Below are positions 14,867 to 23,238 of a stretch of 64,000 bases of DNA, piece by piece (position 1 is the stretch's first letter; each line of letters begins with the position of its first letter). The notes beneath the pieces are model-generated. The model was not told where the DNA came from. It did not search any database and saw only the letters and a list, made by a program, of their open reading frames with translations. This stretch comes from Clostridiaceae bacterium. GTDB lineage: Bacteria; Bacillota; Clostridia; Lachnospirales; Lachnospiraceae. Where the stretch lies: positions 62,001 through 126,000 of the forward strand of contig CAJSZV010000002.1 in NCBI GenBank assembly GCA_910574345.1, written 5' to 3'. Position numbers and translations under genes: made by a program.

Positions 14867-17800
14867 ATGACAAGGTTGAAGAAGTATAGCAGACGAGGTT
14901 TTGCATGGTTGCTTATGTTTGCACTTTGTATGGGATTGATGCAGGATGCCGCCTTTGCAGCAGAGTCAGGTTATGCTGAGGCTGTGGAAGAAGCAGCGGC
15001 GGCGGAAGAAGGGACGGCAGAGGAAGGGACGCCGGCAGAAGATATGGCCCCGGCAGAAGAGGGCGAAGCAGCCCCGGCAGAAGATATGACTCCGGCAGAA
15101 GAGGAAGAGGCAGCTCCGGCAGAAGATATGACCCCGGCAGAAGAGGAAGAGGCAGCTCCGGCAGGAGATATGGCTCCGACGGAAGAGGCAGTCCCGACAG
15201 AAGATATGGCCCCGGCGGAAGAAGCAGGGCCAACAGAGGATATGGCTCCGACAGTAGAGGCAGGGCCAGAGGAAGACAGGGCTCCGGCAGAAGAAGCGCC
15301 GGCACAAGACGCGGCTTCGGCAGAAGAAGATATCCCGGCGGATGAGACAGTACAGGAAACAGCTCCGACAAAAGAGGGAGTGCCGGCGGAGGAGGAAGAA
15401 GTAAAAGAAAACGAGTCAGTCAAAAATTCGGAATCATCAGAGACAACCGTGCCGACCGAGGCAGCTGTGACAGAGAAAACTGCGATGGAAGCAGTTAGGG
15501 CCCAGGAAGCAGGCATAATGTCAGAGACGGATGTTTTGCAGAAAAGGGGAGAAGAAGACGAAACCCTGGCTGACCAGGCGGATAAAAAGGATGAGACAGG
15601 GAAAGACGGCAAGGAATTTGATTTAACTCAGACAGAGCGTCCGAACCAGTCAGAAACTGTAAGTGTAAATCAGGGAACGGAAAAACTTGATGAGACAGAA
15701 CAGCGCAATTGGGAGATCTTCTATGATGCGAAAGAGGATGTCTACAATCTGACATTTCATATCCAAGAGAATGCTGCCGGCGACCAGACCATTGATTTGA
15801 CTCACGCCTTAGAGCTGCTGGGAAAATTTGCGGAGGCCAGCAGGCAGGAGTTAGAGGATCGGAGAAACGCTTTAGAAAAAGAACTGGAGGTAATTGAGGA
15901 ATATCAGAAGTATAAAGAAGAGTATGCCGAGTATGAAAAAGCCCATGCAGAGGATGTGGAAGTAGTAAAGCAGATTCTGACAGCCTTCGGCAGCGGGTAT
16001 GATATTGCCGGCAAGACCGAGGAAGAGCTCATTGCCGAATTTGACAAGCAGTTTGGGACTATGTTTGGAGAACTGAGCAAAGAGCCGGAAAAGCCGGAAA
16101 GCATTCGGGAACAGCTTGAAGAACTTGAAACGCTCAAGAAGCCCGGTGATTTGGAAGCTGATGTTCAGGCGAATGTGCTGCAGCCCGGTGATATCCGAAA
16201 GTTTGCTATTTACCTGTCCAGCGATTCAAAACATACCTATAAGTATAAAGAAGGCAGTTTTACCCTGGCTACCCCTGATTTTAACCTGGGCACTGATTCT
16301 AAGGACGGCGTTCTCGGATTTGACGGTCAGGTACTTCCGGATGAGTATGTCGACGAGGCGAAATATCATGTAACCCTGCGGTCAGAGCCGATTCAGGATT
16401 TGTTGGTAAAAGAACTTGGTGTTGACAAATATGATGCGTGGAACGGATTCCCAAGATATGTAGATTCGCAGATTACCGGTTATTTAAAAGAAAAATACGG
16501 AAAAGATACAGTGAAAGAAAATCTGGAACTGTATTTCCTGGATTATTACAGTACAGATGAAAAAGTTTACACCAGCATAACCGATCTTCTGCGCGACAGC
16601 GAAGCGGCCCGGGCAGAACTGACAAAGACCGCCACATCCGGCAATAAGTGGTTTTGTGTCAACGGTGAGAAGATAGAAGTTGACGTTCATCTGGAAGACG
16701 TCAAATACAATCAGTTTTACCAGAACCTGTTATCTTTTGCATATGGAAGTGCTGAGGATATTAAAGAGGTTACAGGGGACAGAAATTTTAATCCCGGATC
16801 AGGACTGTACGAGTATGACAATAACAGCTGGACAGATGAAGGCTATAAGAATGCGCTGTACTACTACATGGCTCATAAAGAAATCTGGGAAGACACGGAT
16901 TCCTATTTTCAGCAATTGTTGGAGAAAGGGCTTACGAGGGAGGAAGCTACATGGACTTCGTTCATGATGGCCCTTAACATAGACGGTGAGCTTAGTGGAA
17001 ATGACTGGCAGGATACCAGATGGCCATGGTACAACTCGATCCAGTTAGAGCAGATGGATTTTGATCTGGATCTGACAAAAACAGATGAGAACGGCGAGGC
17101 GATCACGGACAGTGAAACCGAATTCCAGCTGTACTATGTTGATTCCAATAATGAGGAGTGGTATTACACATATGACGAGGAATCTCAAAGTTACGCCTTC
17201 AAAAAAGGTGAACATACAGAGGGTACGGAAAACAAAGGCGGTACGGTAAAAACAGTAGCCGGAAAACTGGAAATTGCCTATACGCTGATGAAAGATATGG
17301 TATATTATTTCCGGGAAATCACTGCCCCCAAGGGATATGAGAAAGATGAAACAACCTATGTGATCATGGATGAAAATAAGTATCATGAAAAAGATGCTGC
17401 TTTCAAAAGCGCGTATAAACTTCTGGGAGCCATAAAAGATTTCGTATTAAAGACGGATTTTATCAATAACAAGAAGCCGGAAGAACCGGAGAAACCAGAG
17501 ATTCCAGAGGAGCCAAAGAATCCCGAAGAACCGGAGACTCCAGAGGAGCCGAAGAATCCTGAAGAACCGGAGACTCCAGAGGAGCCGGAGAATCCCGAAG
17601 AACCGGAGACCCCGGAAGAACCGGGAACTCCCGAAGAGCCCCATGTTCCTGAGGAGCTGACTCCGGAACCCGAAGAGCCTGTACCCCCGATTCCGGAACT
17701 GGAAGTACCATTGACAGATATCCCGGAACCGGAAGTGCCTTTAGCCAATATTCCAGGCGGGAATGTTCCTTTGGTTTCAATCATTGATCAGGAAGTACCT

Positions 17801-17929
17801 TTGGCCAGCGTGCCGAAAACAGGTGATGCTTCTGCTGCCGGATGGTATGCAATGACAATTTTATCCGCCTGCTGTTTACTGGTAATGGGGATGTTAGACA
17901 AGAAAAAGAATGGGGAAGAGAACAGCTGA
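14867..17929 (+). CDS. Sortase-anchored Cna-B/SpaA-type surface protein with acidic repeats
   Basis: This is a 1020-residue secreted protein. A signal peptide (LLMFALCMGLMQDAAFA, cleaved near residue 31) is followed by a low-complexity Ala/Glu/Pro region (residues ~35-185) with repeats of the type APAEDMTPAEEEE, a coiled-coil-like segment near 320-410, a unique central region and one SpaA/Cna-B domain near 730-855 (DLTKTDENGEAI ... FREITAPKGYE, the E-box of isopeptide domains). A Pro/Glu stalk (EEPETPEEP repeats, ~865-940) leads to VPKTGD, a hydrophobic span and a KKKNGEE tail, the sortase signal. Start: GGGGGAG before the ATG; the longer reading lacks a site. The sortase gene follows directly. 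It is likely an adhesin or pilus subunit. Confidence 0.85.
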   Translation: MTRLKKYSRRGFAWLLMFALCMGLMQDAAFAAESGYAEAVEEAAAAEEGTAEEGTPAEDMAPAEEGEAAPAEDMTPAEEEEAAPAEDMTPAEEEEAAPAGDMAPTEEAVPTEDMAPAEEAGPTEDMAPTVEAGPEEDRAPAEEAPAQDAASAEEDIPADETVQETAPTKEGVPAEEEEVKENESVKNSESSETTVPTEAAVTEKTAMEAVRAQEAGIMSETDVLQKRGEEDETLADQADKKDETGKDGKEFDLTQTERPNQSETVSVNQGTEKLDETEQRNWEIFYDAKEDVYNLTFHIQENAAGDQTIDLTHALELLGKFAEASRQELEDRRNALEKELEVIEEYQKYKEEYAEYEKAHAEDVEVVKQILTAFGSGYDIAGKTEEELIAEFDKQFGTMFGELSKEPEKPESIREQLEELETLKKPGDLEADVQANVLQPGDIRKFAIYLSSDSKHTYKYKEGSFTLATPDFNLGTDSKDGVLGFDGQVLPDEYVDEAKYHVTLRSEPIQDLLVKELGVDKYDAWNGFPRYVDSQITGYLKEKYGKDTVKENLELYFLDYYSTDEKVYTSITDLLRDSEAARAELTKTATSGNKWFCVNGEKIEVDVHLEDVKYNQFYQNLLSFAYGSAEDIKEVTGDRNFNPGSGLYEYDNNSWTDEGYKNALYYYMAHKEIWEDTDSYFQQLLEKGLTREEATWTSFMMALNIDGELSGNDWQDTRWPWYNSIQLEQMDFDLDLTKTDENGEAITDSETEFQLYYVDSNNEEWYYTYDEESQSYAFKKGEHTEGTENKGGTVKTVAGKLEIAYTLMKDMVYYFREITAPKGYEKDETTYVIMDENKYHEKDAAFKSAYKLLGAIKDFVLKTDFINNKKPEEPEKPEIPEEPKNPEEPETPEEPKNPEEPETPEEPENPEEPETPEEPGTPEEPHVPEELTPEPEEPVPPIPELEVPLTDIPEPEVPLANIPGGNVPLVSIIDQEVPLASVPKTGDASAAGWYAMTILSACCLLVMGMLDKKKNGEENS

Positions 17930-18091
17930 TCTTACTCAGACACAGAGAGCCGGAATTTGCAGTATATGGGTTCCGGTTCTTTCTATGCACAGGCCCGCAC
18001 GGAGGAATATGCCGCCAGGGCGGCGTGCGGCGCGGGAGCAGGGAAGAAGAGCTTTCCCATACCCAATTCAGAGAAGGGAAGTGACTGGGAA

Positions 18092-18919
18092 GTGAAAAAG
18101 AAATGGTATAAAGGGTTCAGGGCACTGCTGATGGTTGCGGCGGTGACAGGGATTGTGGTCACATCCAGAAAGTCCATGGATTACCGTAAAGGAGAGCAGT
18201 CCTATGCACAGGCTGTTCAGGAAGCGGGGCTTTCTCCGTGGCCTCAGGAACCCCGTAAAGACCTGGCAGAACGGCCCTTAGGCCAGGAGGCGGCGTCAGA
18301 GGCCATAGAGGAGTTGGAGACGGATCCTTATGCCCTGGTCCTGGCGGAGGTGAACCTGGAAGCTTTGCGGGAGACCAACGGTGATGTGACAGGCTGGATT
18401 GCCATTCCAAAAACTGATGTTTCTTACCCTGTGGTCCAGACAGAGAACAATACTTACTATCTGAACCATACATGGCAGAAAACCGGCAGTTCTGTGGGGG
18501 CGATTTTCCTGGAGCAGTACAGCAACCCCAAACTGAGCGATTTCAATACTCTGATCTATGGCCACAAGATGCGCAATGGTTCCATGTTCGGGAGTTTAAG
18601 CTCTTATGAGGACATGAACTATTGGAAAGAACATCCCAGTGTCTATATTGCAGATGACAGAGGTGTATATAGATATGATATTTTCGCAGCTTATGAGGTG
18701 GGAGTAAAGGAGATAGTCTATCGGCTGGATCTTGAGGAACAGGGACTGGAGCAGGAATTTATCCGGTTTTCCCTGGAGCACTCAGATATTGACACCGGAA
18801 TTGTGCCGGATGAGTCAGACAGAATTGTGACGCTTTCTACCTGTACGGGGAGAGGACATAGTACCAGATGGATTGTCCAGGCGGTTTTACGGGGCAGGAT
18901 TCTTCGGGATGTGGAATAA
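18092..18919 (+). CDS. srtB: Class B sortase
   Basis: This is a membrane-anchored cysteine transpeptidase of 275 residues. One N-terminal span (KGFRALLMVAAVTGIVV) is followed by the class B catalytic domain: GWIAIPKTDVSYPVVQ, the catalytic histidine in LIYGHKM, the cysteine in TLSTCTGRG (about residue 251) and a late arginine in STRWIVQ. Class B sortases with pilin-like Cna-B substrates are common in Clostridia, and the VPKTGD protein just upstream is the likely substrate. A GTG at 18092, right before the membrane segment, was taken as the start; the frame stays open to a TTG at 17957, but that extra sequence has no sortase features. Confidence 0.85.
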   Translation: MKKKWYKGFRALLMVAAVTGIVVTSRKSMDYRKGEQSYAQAVQEAGLSPWPQEPRKDLAERPLGQEAASEAIEELETDPYALVLAEVNLEALRETNGDVTGWIAIPKTDVSYPVVQTENNTYYLNHTWQKTGSSVGAIFLEQYSNPKLSDFNTLIYGHKMRNGSMFGSLSSYEDMNYWKEHPSVYIADDRGVYRYDIFAAYEVGVKEIVYRLDLEEQGLEQEFIRFSLEHSDIDTGIVPDESDRIVTLSTCTGRGHSTRWIVQAVLRGRILRDVE

Positions 18920-18944
18920 GGAATGGGATTTTGATCTGAGACAA

Positions 18945-18973
18945 GAGGAGAGCAGCCCCCGGCTGCTCTCCTC
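18945..18973. terminator. 13-bp stem between convergent sortase and nitroreductase genes
   Basis: GAGGAGAGCAGCC pairs perfectly with GGCTGCTCTCCTC around a CCC loop. It lies between two converging genes and could stop transcription from both sides, though the T-runs are weak. Confidence 0.6.
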
Positions 18974-18983
18974 TCATCCATGT

Positions 18984-19502
18984 CTATTCCACTATTACAA
19001 TCTTCCCTGTCTTTACCACTTCCTTAGGTTCGGCAGGCGCTGCATAACCTAAAGCGGCAATCCCTAAGGCCACATGGTCATCAGGAATTCCAAAGTCATG
19101 AAGCATCCGGCGGACAGCAGGAGCGTCACAGGCGTCCCGAAGCTGATTGATCCACACGGAACCGATGCCGAAGGAATGGGCGGCCAGGAACATATTTTCC
19201 AGGGCGCAGGCATTGTCGTCCACACCGAAGCGGGCATCCCTTGCGTTGGAGGTGATGATGATGGCCTGAGGTTCATACATGGTGTAGTTGTCTCTCTGAA
19301 GAACTTCCCCTATGGCTTTGGCCAGCTTCTGAATCTTCTCGCGGCTTAGGACGGCGGTAAACTGCCAGGTCTGGCGGTTCATGGCGCTGGGGGCATACTG
19401 AGCGGCTTTCAGGATTTGATCCAGTTCCTCTCTGGGGATCTGCCGGTCTTCAAAAGCGCGGATGCTTCTCCTGCCAAGGAGATTGTCCATAACAGCATTC
19501 AT
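18984..19502 (-). CDS. Nitroreductase-family FMN oxidoreductase
   Basis: This is a 172-residue nitroreductase-fold enzyme that binds FMN as a homodimer and reduces nitro or quinone-like compounds with NAD(P)H. Motifs: the FMN-phosphate RRSIRAFEDRQI at the N-terminus, AAQYAPSAMNRQTWQF, the central DDNACALENMFLAAHSFGIGSVWIN and the C-terminal ALGYAAPAEPK. The start has a strong CAGGAGGTAA site. It is a single gene converging with the sortase and divergent from cbiK. The substrate is unknown. Confidence 0.87.
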   Translation of the reverse strand: MNAVMDNLLGRRSIRAFEDRQIPREELDQILKAAQYAPSAMNRQTWQFTAVLSREKIQKLAKAIGEVLQRDNYTMYEPQAIIITSNARDARFGVDDNACALENMFLAAHSFGIGSVWINQLRDACDAPAVRRMLHDFGIPDDHVALGIAALGYAAPAEPKEVVKTGKIVIVE

Positions 19503-19594
19503 AATTGTTACCTCCTGTCTTGTTAAAATGGAACTTCTGATTCTATTGTAACGGTATTTTGAGAAAATGCAAGAGAGGAAAGAAACAGTTTTGC

Positions 19595-19624
19595 TTGACC
19601 TAAAGTGAACTTTATTGATAAAAT
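19595..19624 (+). promoter_or_regulatory. MerR-type promoter upstream of cbiK
   Basis: TTGACC (19595-19600) is followed by the palindrome TAAAGTGAACTTTA (19601-19614) and TAAAAT (19619-19624). The spacer of 18 bases filled by a dyad is the signature of MerR-family activators, which untwist an over-long spacer. No merR gene is present in the window. Confidence 0.5.
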
Positions 19625-19669
19625 AATGAGGTTAAGGCAAAACGGCGCAGAATACGAACGGAGAAGGGC

Positions 19670-20473
19670 ATGAAAAATGATGAAAAAATATTGGTGGTAA
19701 GTTTCGGAACCAGCTACAGCGGCAGCCGGGAGCTTACCATAGGAGCCATAGAGAAAGCCATAGGAGAACGGTTTCCGGCCTATGAGGTGCGCCGGGCATT
19801 TACCAGCCAGGTAATTATTGATCTCTTAAGGGAGAGAGAGGGCCTTAAGATTGATCATGTGAGGGAAGGTCTCAGAAGGGCCAGGGAAGACGGGGCAAAG
19901 ACTTTAGTCGTACAGCCCACTCATATGATGAACGGCTATGAATATATGGGGCTTATGGCTGTGCTGGAAGAGTACAGGAATCAATTTGACTCCATGGTCA
20001 CAGGCAAGCCTCTTTTGACGGATGAGGAGGATTTTGACAAGGTGATTAAGGCCATAACAGAGAATACCGCTTCCTGTGATGATGGAGAGACCGCCCTCTG
20101 TTTCATGGGGCACGGCACAGAAGCCGCCTCTAACATGGTCTATGAAAAGCTGCAGAGGAAACTGCGGGACAAGGGATACGCCAATTACTATATCGGTACT
20201 GTGGAGGCAAAGCCGTCTCTTGAGGATATTGCAAAGCGTCTGAGGGAAGAGGGCAGATATAAAAAGGTGGTGCTGAAACCTCTCATGGTAGTGGCGGGAG
20301 ACCATGCCAGTCATGATATGGCCGGAGATGATAAAAGCTCCTGGAAATCCGTTCTGGAGAGGGAAGGCTATGAGGTGGAATGTATTCTGGAGGGCTTAGG
20401 GCAGATCAGGGCCATTGGGGATATCTATGGGGACCATGTACAGGCCGCTCTTAAGGGGCTAAATGGTTCTTGA
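19670..20473 (+). CDS. cbiK: Anaerobic sirohydrochlorin chelatase CbiK
   Basis: This is a 267-residue class II chelatase that inserts cobalt (or another divalent metal) into sirohydrochlorin in the anaerobic cobalamin pathway. Family motifs: VVSFGTSYSGSRELTIGAI at the start, VVQPTHMMNGYEY, the metal-ligand region CFMGHGTEAASN, VEAKPSLEDI and KPLMVVAGDHASHDMAGD. A GGAGAAGGG site precedes the ATG. No other cobalamin genes are nearby; instead nickel genes follow (LarB, LarE, Nik transporter), and the related archaeal CfbA chelatase inserts nickel, so a nickel role is an open alternative. Confidence 0.88.
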   Translation: MKNDEKILVVSFGTSYSGSRELTIGAIEKAIGERFPAYEVRRAFTSQVIIDLLREREGLKIDHVREGLRRAREDGAKTLVVQPTHMMNGYEYMGLMAVLEEYRNQFDSMVTGKPLLTDEEDFDKVIKAITENTASCDDGETALCFMGHGTEAASNMVYEKLQRKLRDKGYANYYIGTVEAKPSLEDIAKRLREEGRYKKVVLKPLMVVAGDHASHDMAGDDKSSWKSVLEREGYEVECILEGLGQIRAIGDIYGDHVQAALKGLNGS

Positions 20474-20597
20474 CAGTATATGGAATTATTTGTTATACTT
20501 TAGCAATACAAAGTCATCCAATCATGGTCTGCACAAGCAGACAAAAAGCAGTTGAAGCTGCAGGGCAGTATCGGATTCAAAAATATGATAAAGAGAT

Positions 20598-20664
20598 AAG
20601 CTATGAAAGCTGCAGGCCGTCAGAAGAGGGCCGTTGTTTTCATAGCTTTTTGCGTCCTATGAAA
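20598..20664 (+). promoter_or_regulatory. Attenuator-like pair of exclusive hairpins in the larB leader
   Basis: AAGCTATGAAA (20598-20608) pairs with TTTCATAGCTT (20638-20648) followed by TTTT. The middle arm TTTCATAG (20638-20645) can instead pair with CTATGAAA (20657-20664). Two mutually exclusive stems before a gene are typical of attenuation. Part of it (17 bases, 20650-20666) recurs after larC at 32541, so it may also be a dispersed repeat. Confidence 0.45.
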
Positions 20665-20698
20665 CAGATTAATAAAACAGAAGAAAGGAATTAAGACC

Positions 20699-21448
20699 AT
20701 GGATACATCGGAGATTTTAAGGCAGGTAAAAGAGGGAACCATGTCCCTGAAAGAGGCGGAGAATCTTTTGAATATGGGAAACTATGAGGACATGGGCTAT
20801 GCCAAGCTGGATACCAGCAGGAAAGAGAGAACGGGATTTGCGGAAGTGGTGTTCTGCAGCGGGAAAGCGGATCAACATCTGCTGGCTATTTTTGACAGGA
20901 TCTATGAAAAGGAGGGGGAAGTCTTCGGCACCAGGGCATCGAAGGAACAGTATAAACTTGTGGCGGACAGATTTCCCCAGGTCGTCTATGACCCTATTTC
21001 CCGAATCTTAAAAATCGAGAAGGAAGGGAAGCTGCGCACAGGGAAAGTGGCAGTGTGCACGGCGGGGACAGCCGATATCCCTGTGGCGGAAGAGGCGGCT
21101 CAGACGGCGGAATTCTTTGGAACCGATGTGGAGCGTATCTATGATGTGGGGGTCAGCGGCATTCACAGGCTTTTATCCAGACTGGATGTGATTCAGAGCG
21201 CCAACTGCGTGGTGGCGGTGGCGGGAATGGAAGGGGCTTTGGCCAGCGTCATCGGAGGTCTGGTAAGCAGGCCTGTCATAGCAGTCCCCACTTCCGTAGG
21301 ATACGGAGCCAATCTCCACGGCCTGTCCGCCCTTCTCACGATGATCAATTCCTGCGCCAACGGAATTGCCGTGGTTAATATTGACAATGGCTACGGGGCC
21401 GGGTATTTAGCCACACAGATGAACCGGATGGCAGAGGGAGGAAGATAG
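20699..21448 (+). CDS. larB: LarB, pyridinium-3,5-biscarboxylic acid mononucleotide synthase
   Basis: LarB carboxylates and hydrolyses nicotinic acid adenine dinucleotide in the first step of nickel-pincer nucleotide synthesis. The 249-residue protein has a LarB-specific N-terminal helical region and a PurE-like C-terminal half: VAVCTAGTADIPVAEEAAQTA, DVGVSGIHRLLS, CVVAVAGMEGALASVIGGLV and AVPTSVGYGANLHGLSALL. It starts after AGAAAGGAA and abuts larE with no gap, so they are one operon with the nickel transporter behind. Confidence 0.93.
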   Translation: MDTSEILRQVKEGTMSLKEAENLLNMGNYEDMGYAKLDTSRKERTGFAEVVFCSGKADQHLLAIFDRIYEKEGEVFGTRASKEQYKLVADRFPQVVYDPISRILKIEKEGKLRTGKVAVCTAGTADIPVAEEAAQTAEFFGTDVERIYDVGVSGIHRLLSRLDVIQSANCVVAVAGMEGALASVIGGLVSRPVIAVPTSVGYGANLHGLSALLTMINSCANGIAVVNIDNGYGAGYLATQMNRMAEGGR

Positions 21449-22300
21449 ATGAGTGACAGTTATGCAGAGAAATGCAGAAAGCTTCACAACATTATGGACG
21501 AGTATGCCAAATCTGACGTGGCGGTGGCGTTTTCCGGAGGCGTGGATTCCAGCCTTATTCTGAGGCTGGCAGTGCTTCATGCCAGGGAGAGGAAAAGTCA
21601 GGTGACGGCTGTCACTGCGGTTACGGAGCTCCATCCTTCGGGGGATGAAAAAACAGCCGGAGAAGTGGCCGGGGAAGCAGGAGCAAGGCACCAGGTCTTA
21701 AAAGTCCGGGAGCTGGAGTGCGCAGGCATTGACAGCAATCCTGTGGACAGATGCTACCGGTGCAAGAAATGTCTTTTTGGAAAAATCAGGGAGGAGGCCA
21801 AGGCGGCGGGAGCGGCCGATGTCCTTGAGGGGACCAATGCAGACGACTTGGGGGAATATCGTCCGGGACTTAAGGCTGTGGAGGAATTAGGGATAAAGAG
21901 CCCTTTAAAAGAGGCCGGGTTTACGAAGGAGGAGGTGCGCCGTCTTGCGAAGGAACAGGGGATTTCCGTACATGACCGGCCTTCGGCTCCCTGTCTGGCC
22001 ACCAGGTTCCCCTATGGGGAGACACTGACCTTGGAGAAACTTAAAAGAGTGGAACAGGGTGAAAGTTATCTGAAAACCTTAGGGCTCTACAATGTGCGCC
22101 TGCGGATTCACGGCAATATTGCCCGCATTGAGGCGGACCCTGACCAGATGAAGGCGCTGGTGGAGCACAGGGAAGAGACAGTGGAATATCTGAAAGGTCT
22201 GGGATATGGCTATGTGACCCTTGATCTGGAGGGATTCCGCTCAGGAAGCATGGACGAGACTCTGCCGGAGTCCGTGACAGGAAAGAAGGGAAAGCGGTGA
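21449..22300 (+). CDS. larE: LarE, ATP-dependent sacrificial sulfur insertase
   Basis: LarE adenylates pyridinium-biscarboxylate mononucleotide and installs two sulfurs on it for the nickel-pincer cofactor. The 283-residue protein has the PP-loop VAFSGGVDSSLIL near 27-39, DRCYRCKKCLFGKI near 94-107 and RPSAPCLATRFPYG near 172-185; the last cysteine corresponds to the sacrificial one in Lactobacillus LarE. The extra CxxCxxC cluster raises the possibility of the iron-sulfur variant. The start codon follows the larB stop immediately; the stop overlaps the first nickel permease. Confidence 0.92.
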   Translation: MSDSYAEKCRKLHNIMDEYAKSDVAVAFSGGVDSSLILRLAVLHARERKSQVTAVTAVTELHPSGDEKTAGEVAGEAGARHQVLKVRELECAGIDSNPVDRCYRCKKCLFGKIREEAKAAGAADVLEGTNADDLGEYRPGLKAVEELGIKSPLKEAGFTKEEVRRLAKEQGISVHDRPSAPCLATRFPYGETLTLEKLKRVEQGESYLKTLGLYNVRLRIHGNIARIEADPDQMKALVEHREETVEYLKGLGYGYVTLDLEGFRSGSMDETLPESVTGKKGKR

Positions 22301-23238
22301 ATCTCATGAGGTCATATGTGGGAAAACGGCTTTTGCAGCTTGTGTTTGTGCTTTTCGGTGTAACCTTTTTAACCTATATCGTTACAGCGGCAGCTCCCAG
22401 CGACGGAGCGGAGATGTACTACCTGTCCAGGGGATTTACGCCAAGTCAGGAACTTCTTAAACAGACCAGGGAGGACATGGGGCTTCATGATCCTCTGCTT
22501 ATCCGCTATGGGCGGTGGCTTAAAAATGCCCTGAAAGGGGAGCTGGGTGTGTCCTATTCTTCCGGGGAACATGTACTTACCCAACTGGGCAGGAGACTTC
22601 CGGGAACATTGAGACTGGCAGGAACAGCCTTTGTTCTCATGGTGTTTTTGGCCTTTCCCCTGGGAATTCTCACGGCTGTATACAAGAATTCCTCTATGGA
22701 TTATGTGGTGCGGTTTGTAACCTTTTTCGGCAATGCCATGCCTGATTTCTGGGTTGCCTTGATTCTTATGTTTATTCTGGCAGTAAAACTTAAGTGGTTT
22801 CGGGTCATGGGAACCAATGACCTGAAAAGCATGGTCATGCCTGTGCTGACCCTGGCCCTTCCCCTGGCCTGCAGTTACATCCGCCAGATCAGGGCGGCTG
22901 TTCTGGAGGAAAAGAACAGAGAGTATGTCATCGGCGCCAGGGCCAGAGGGGTATCGGAGAAGCGGATTATGATCTGCCACGTTCTGCCTAATGCCCTGAT
23001 TCCCATTATCACCCTTATGGGGCTGTCCATGGGACACCTTCTGGGAGGGGCGGCGATTATCGAGACCATCTTCTCCTGGCAGGGAATCGGCAGCATGGCA
23101 GTGGAAGCCATCAGGAACCGGGATTATCCGGTGATTCAGGGGTATGTCATCTGGATGGCTGTGATCTATGTGTTTGTCAATCTGGCTGCGGATGTGTTTT
23201 GTTATCTTTTAGATCCAGTGAAAAGGAGGGGCAGATGA
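22297..23238 (+). CDS. Nickel/peptide-type ABC transporter permease (NikB-like)
   Basis: This is a 313-residue DppB/NikB-family inner-membrane permease. It has the N-terminal span with FVLFGVTFLTYIVTAAAP, the conserved AFPLGILTAVYK and the EAA loop EYVIGARARGVSEKRIMICHVLPNALIPI that contacts the ATPases. It starts at a GTG overlapping the larE TGA, so it is coupled to the lar genes. The link to LarB/LarE/LarC argues for nickel as cargo over peptides, but the family cannot tell these apart by sequence alone. Confidence 0.85.
   Translation: MNLMRSYVGKRLLQLVFVLFGVTFLTYIVTAAAPSDGAEMYYLSRGFTPSQELLKQTREDMGLHDPLLIRYGRWLKNALKGELGVSYSSGEHVLTQLGRRLPGTLRLAGTAFVLMVFLAFPLGILTAVYKNSSMDYVVRFVTFFGNAMPDFWVALILMFILAVKLKWFRVMGTNDLKSMVMPVLTLALPLACSYIRQIRAAVLEEKNREYVIGARARGVSEKRIMICHVLPNALIPIITLMGLSMGHLLGGAAIIETIFSWQGIGSMAVEAIRNRDYPVIQGYVIWMAVIYVFVNLAADVFCYLLDPVKRRGR

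Noticed and set aside
14913-15612. Long minus-strand ORFs opposite the acidic repeats
   Set aside because: They mirror the Ala/Glu/Pro repeats of the real surface-protein gene, give low-complexity Leu/Pro/Ser products and have no ribosome sites.
20470-20509. TTGACA and TATACT as a promoter for larB
   Set aside because: The two boxes are 28 bases apart, too far for a sigma-A promoter; the better-spaced -35 (TGGAAT) is weak.
20520-20690. NiCo or cobalamin riboswitch before larB
   Set aside because: The conserved junction elements of these classes could not be matched; only generic hairpins are seen.
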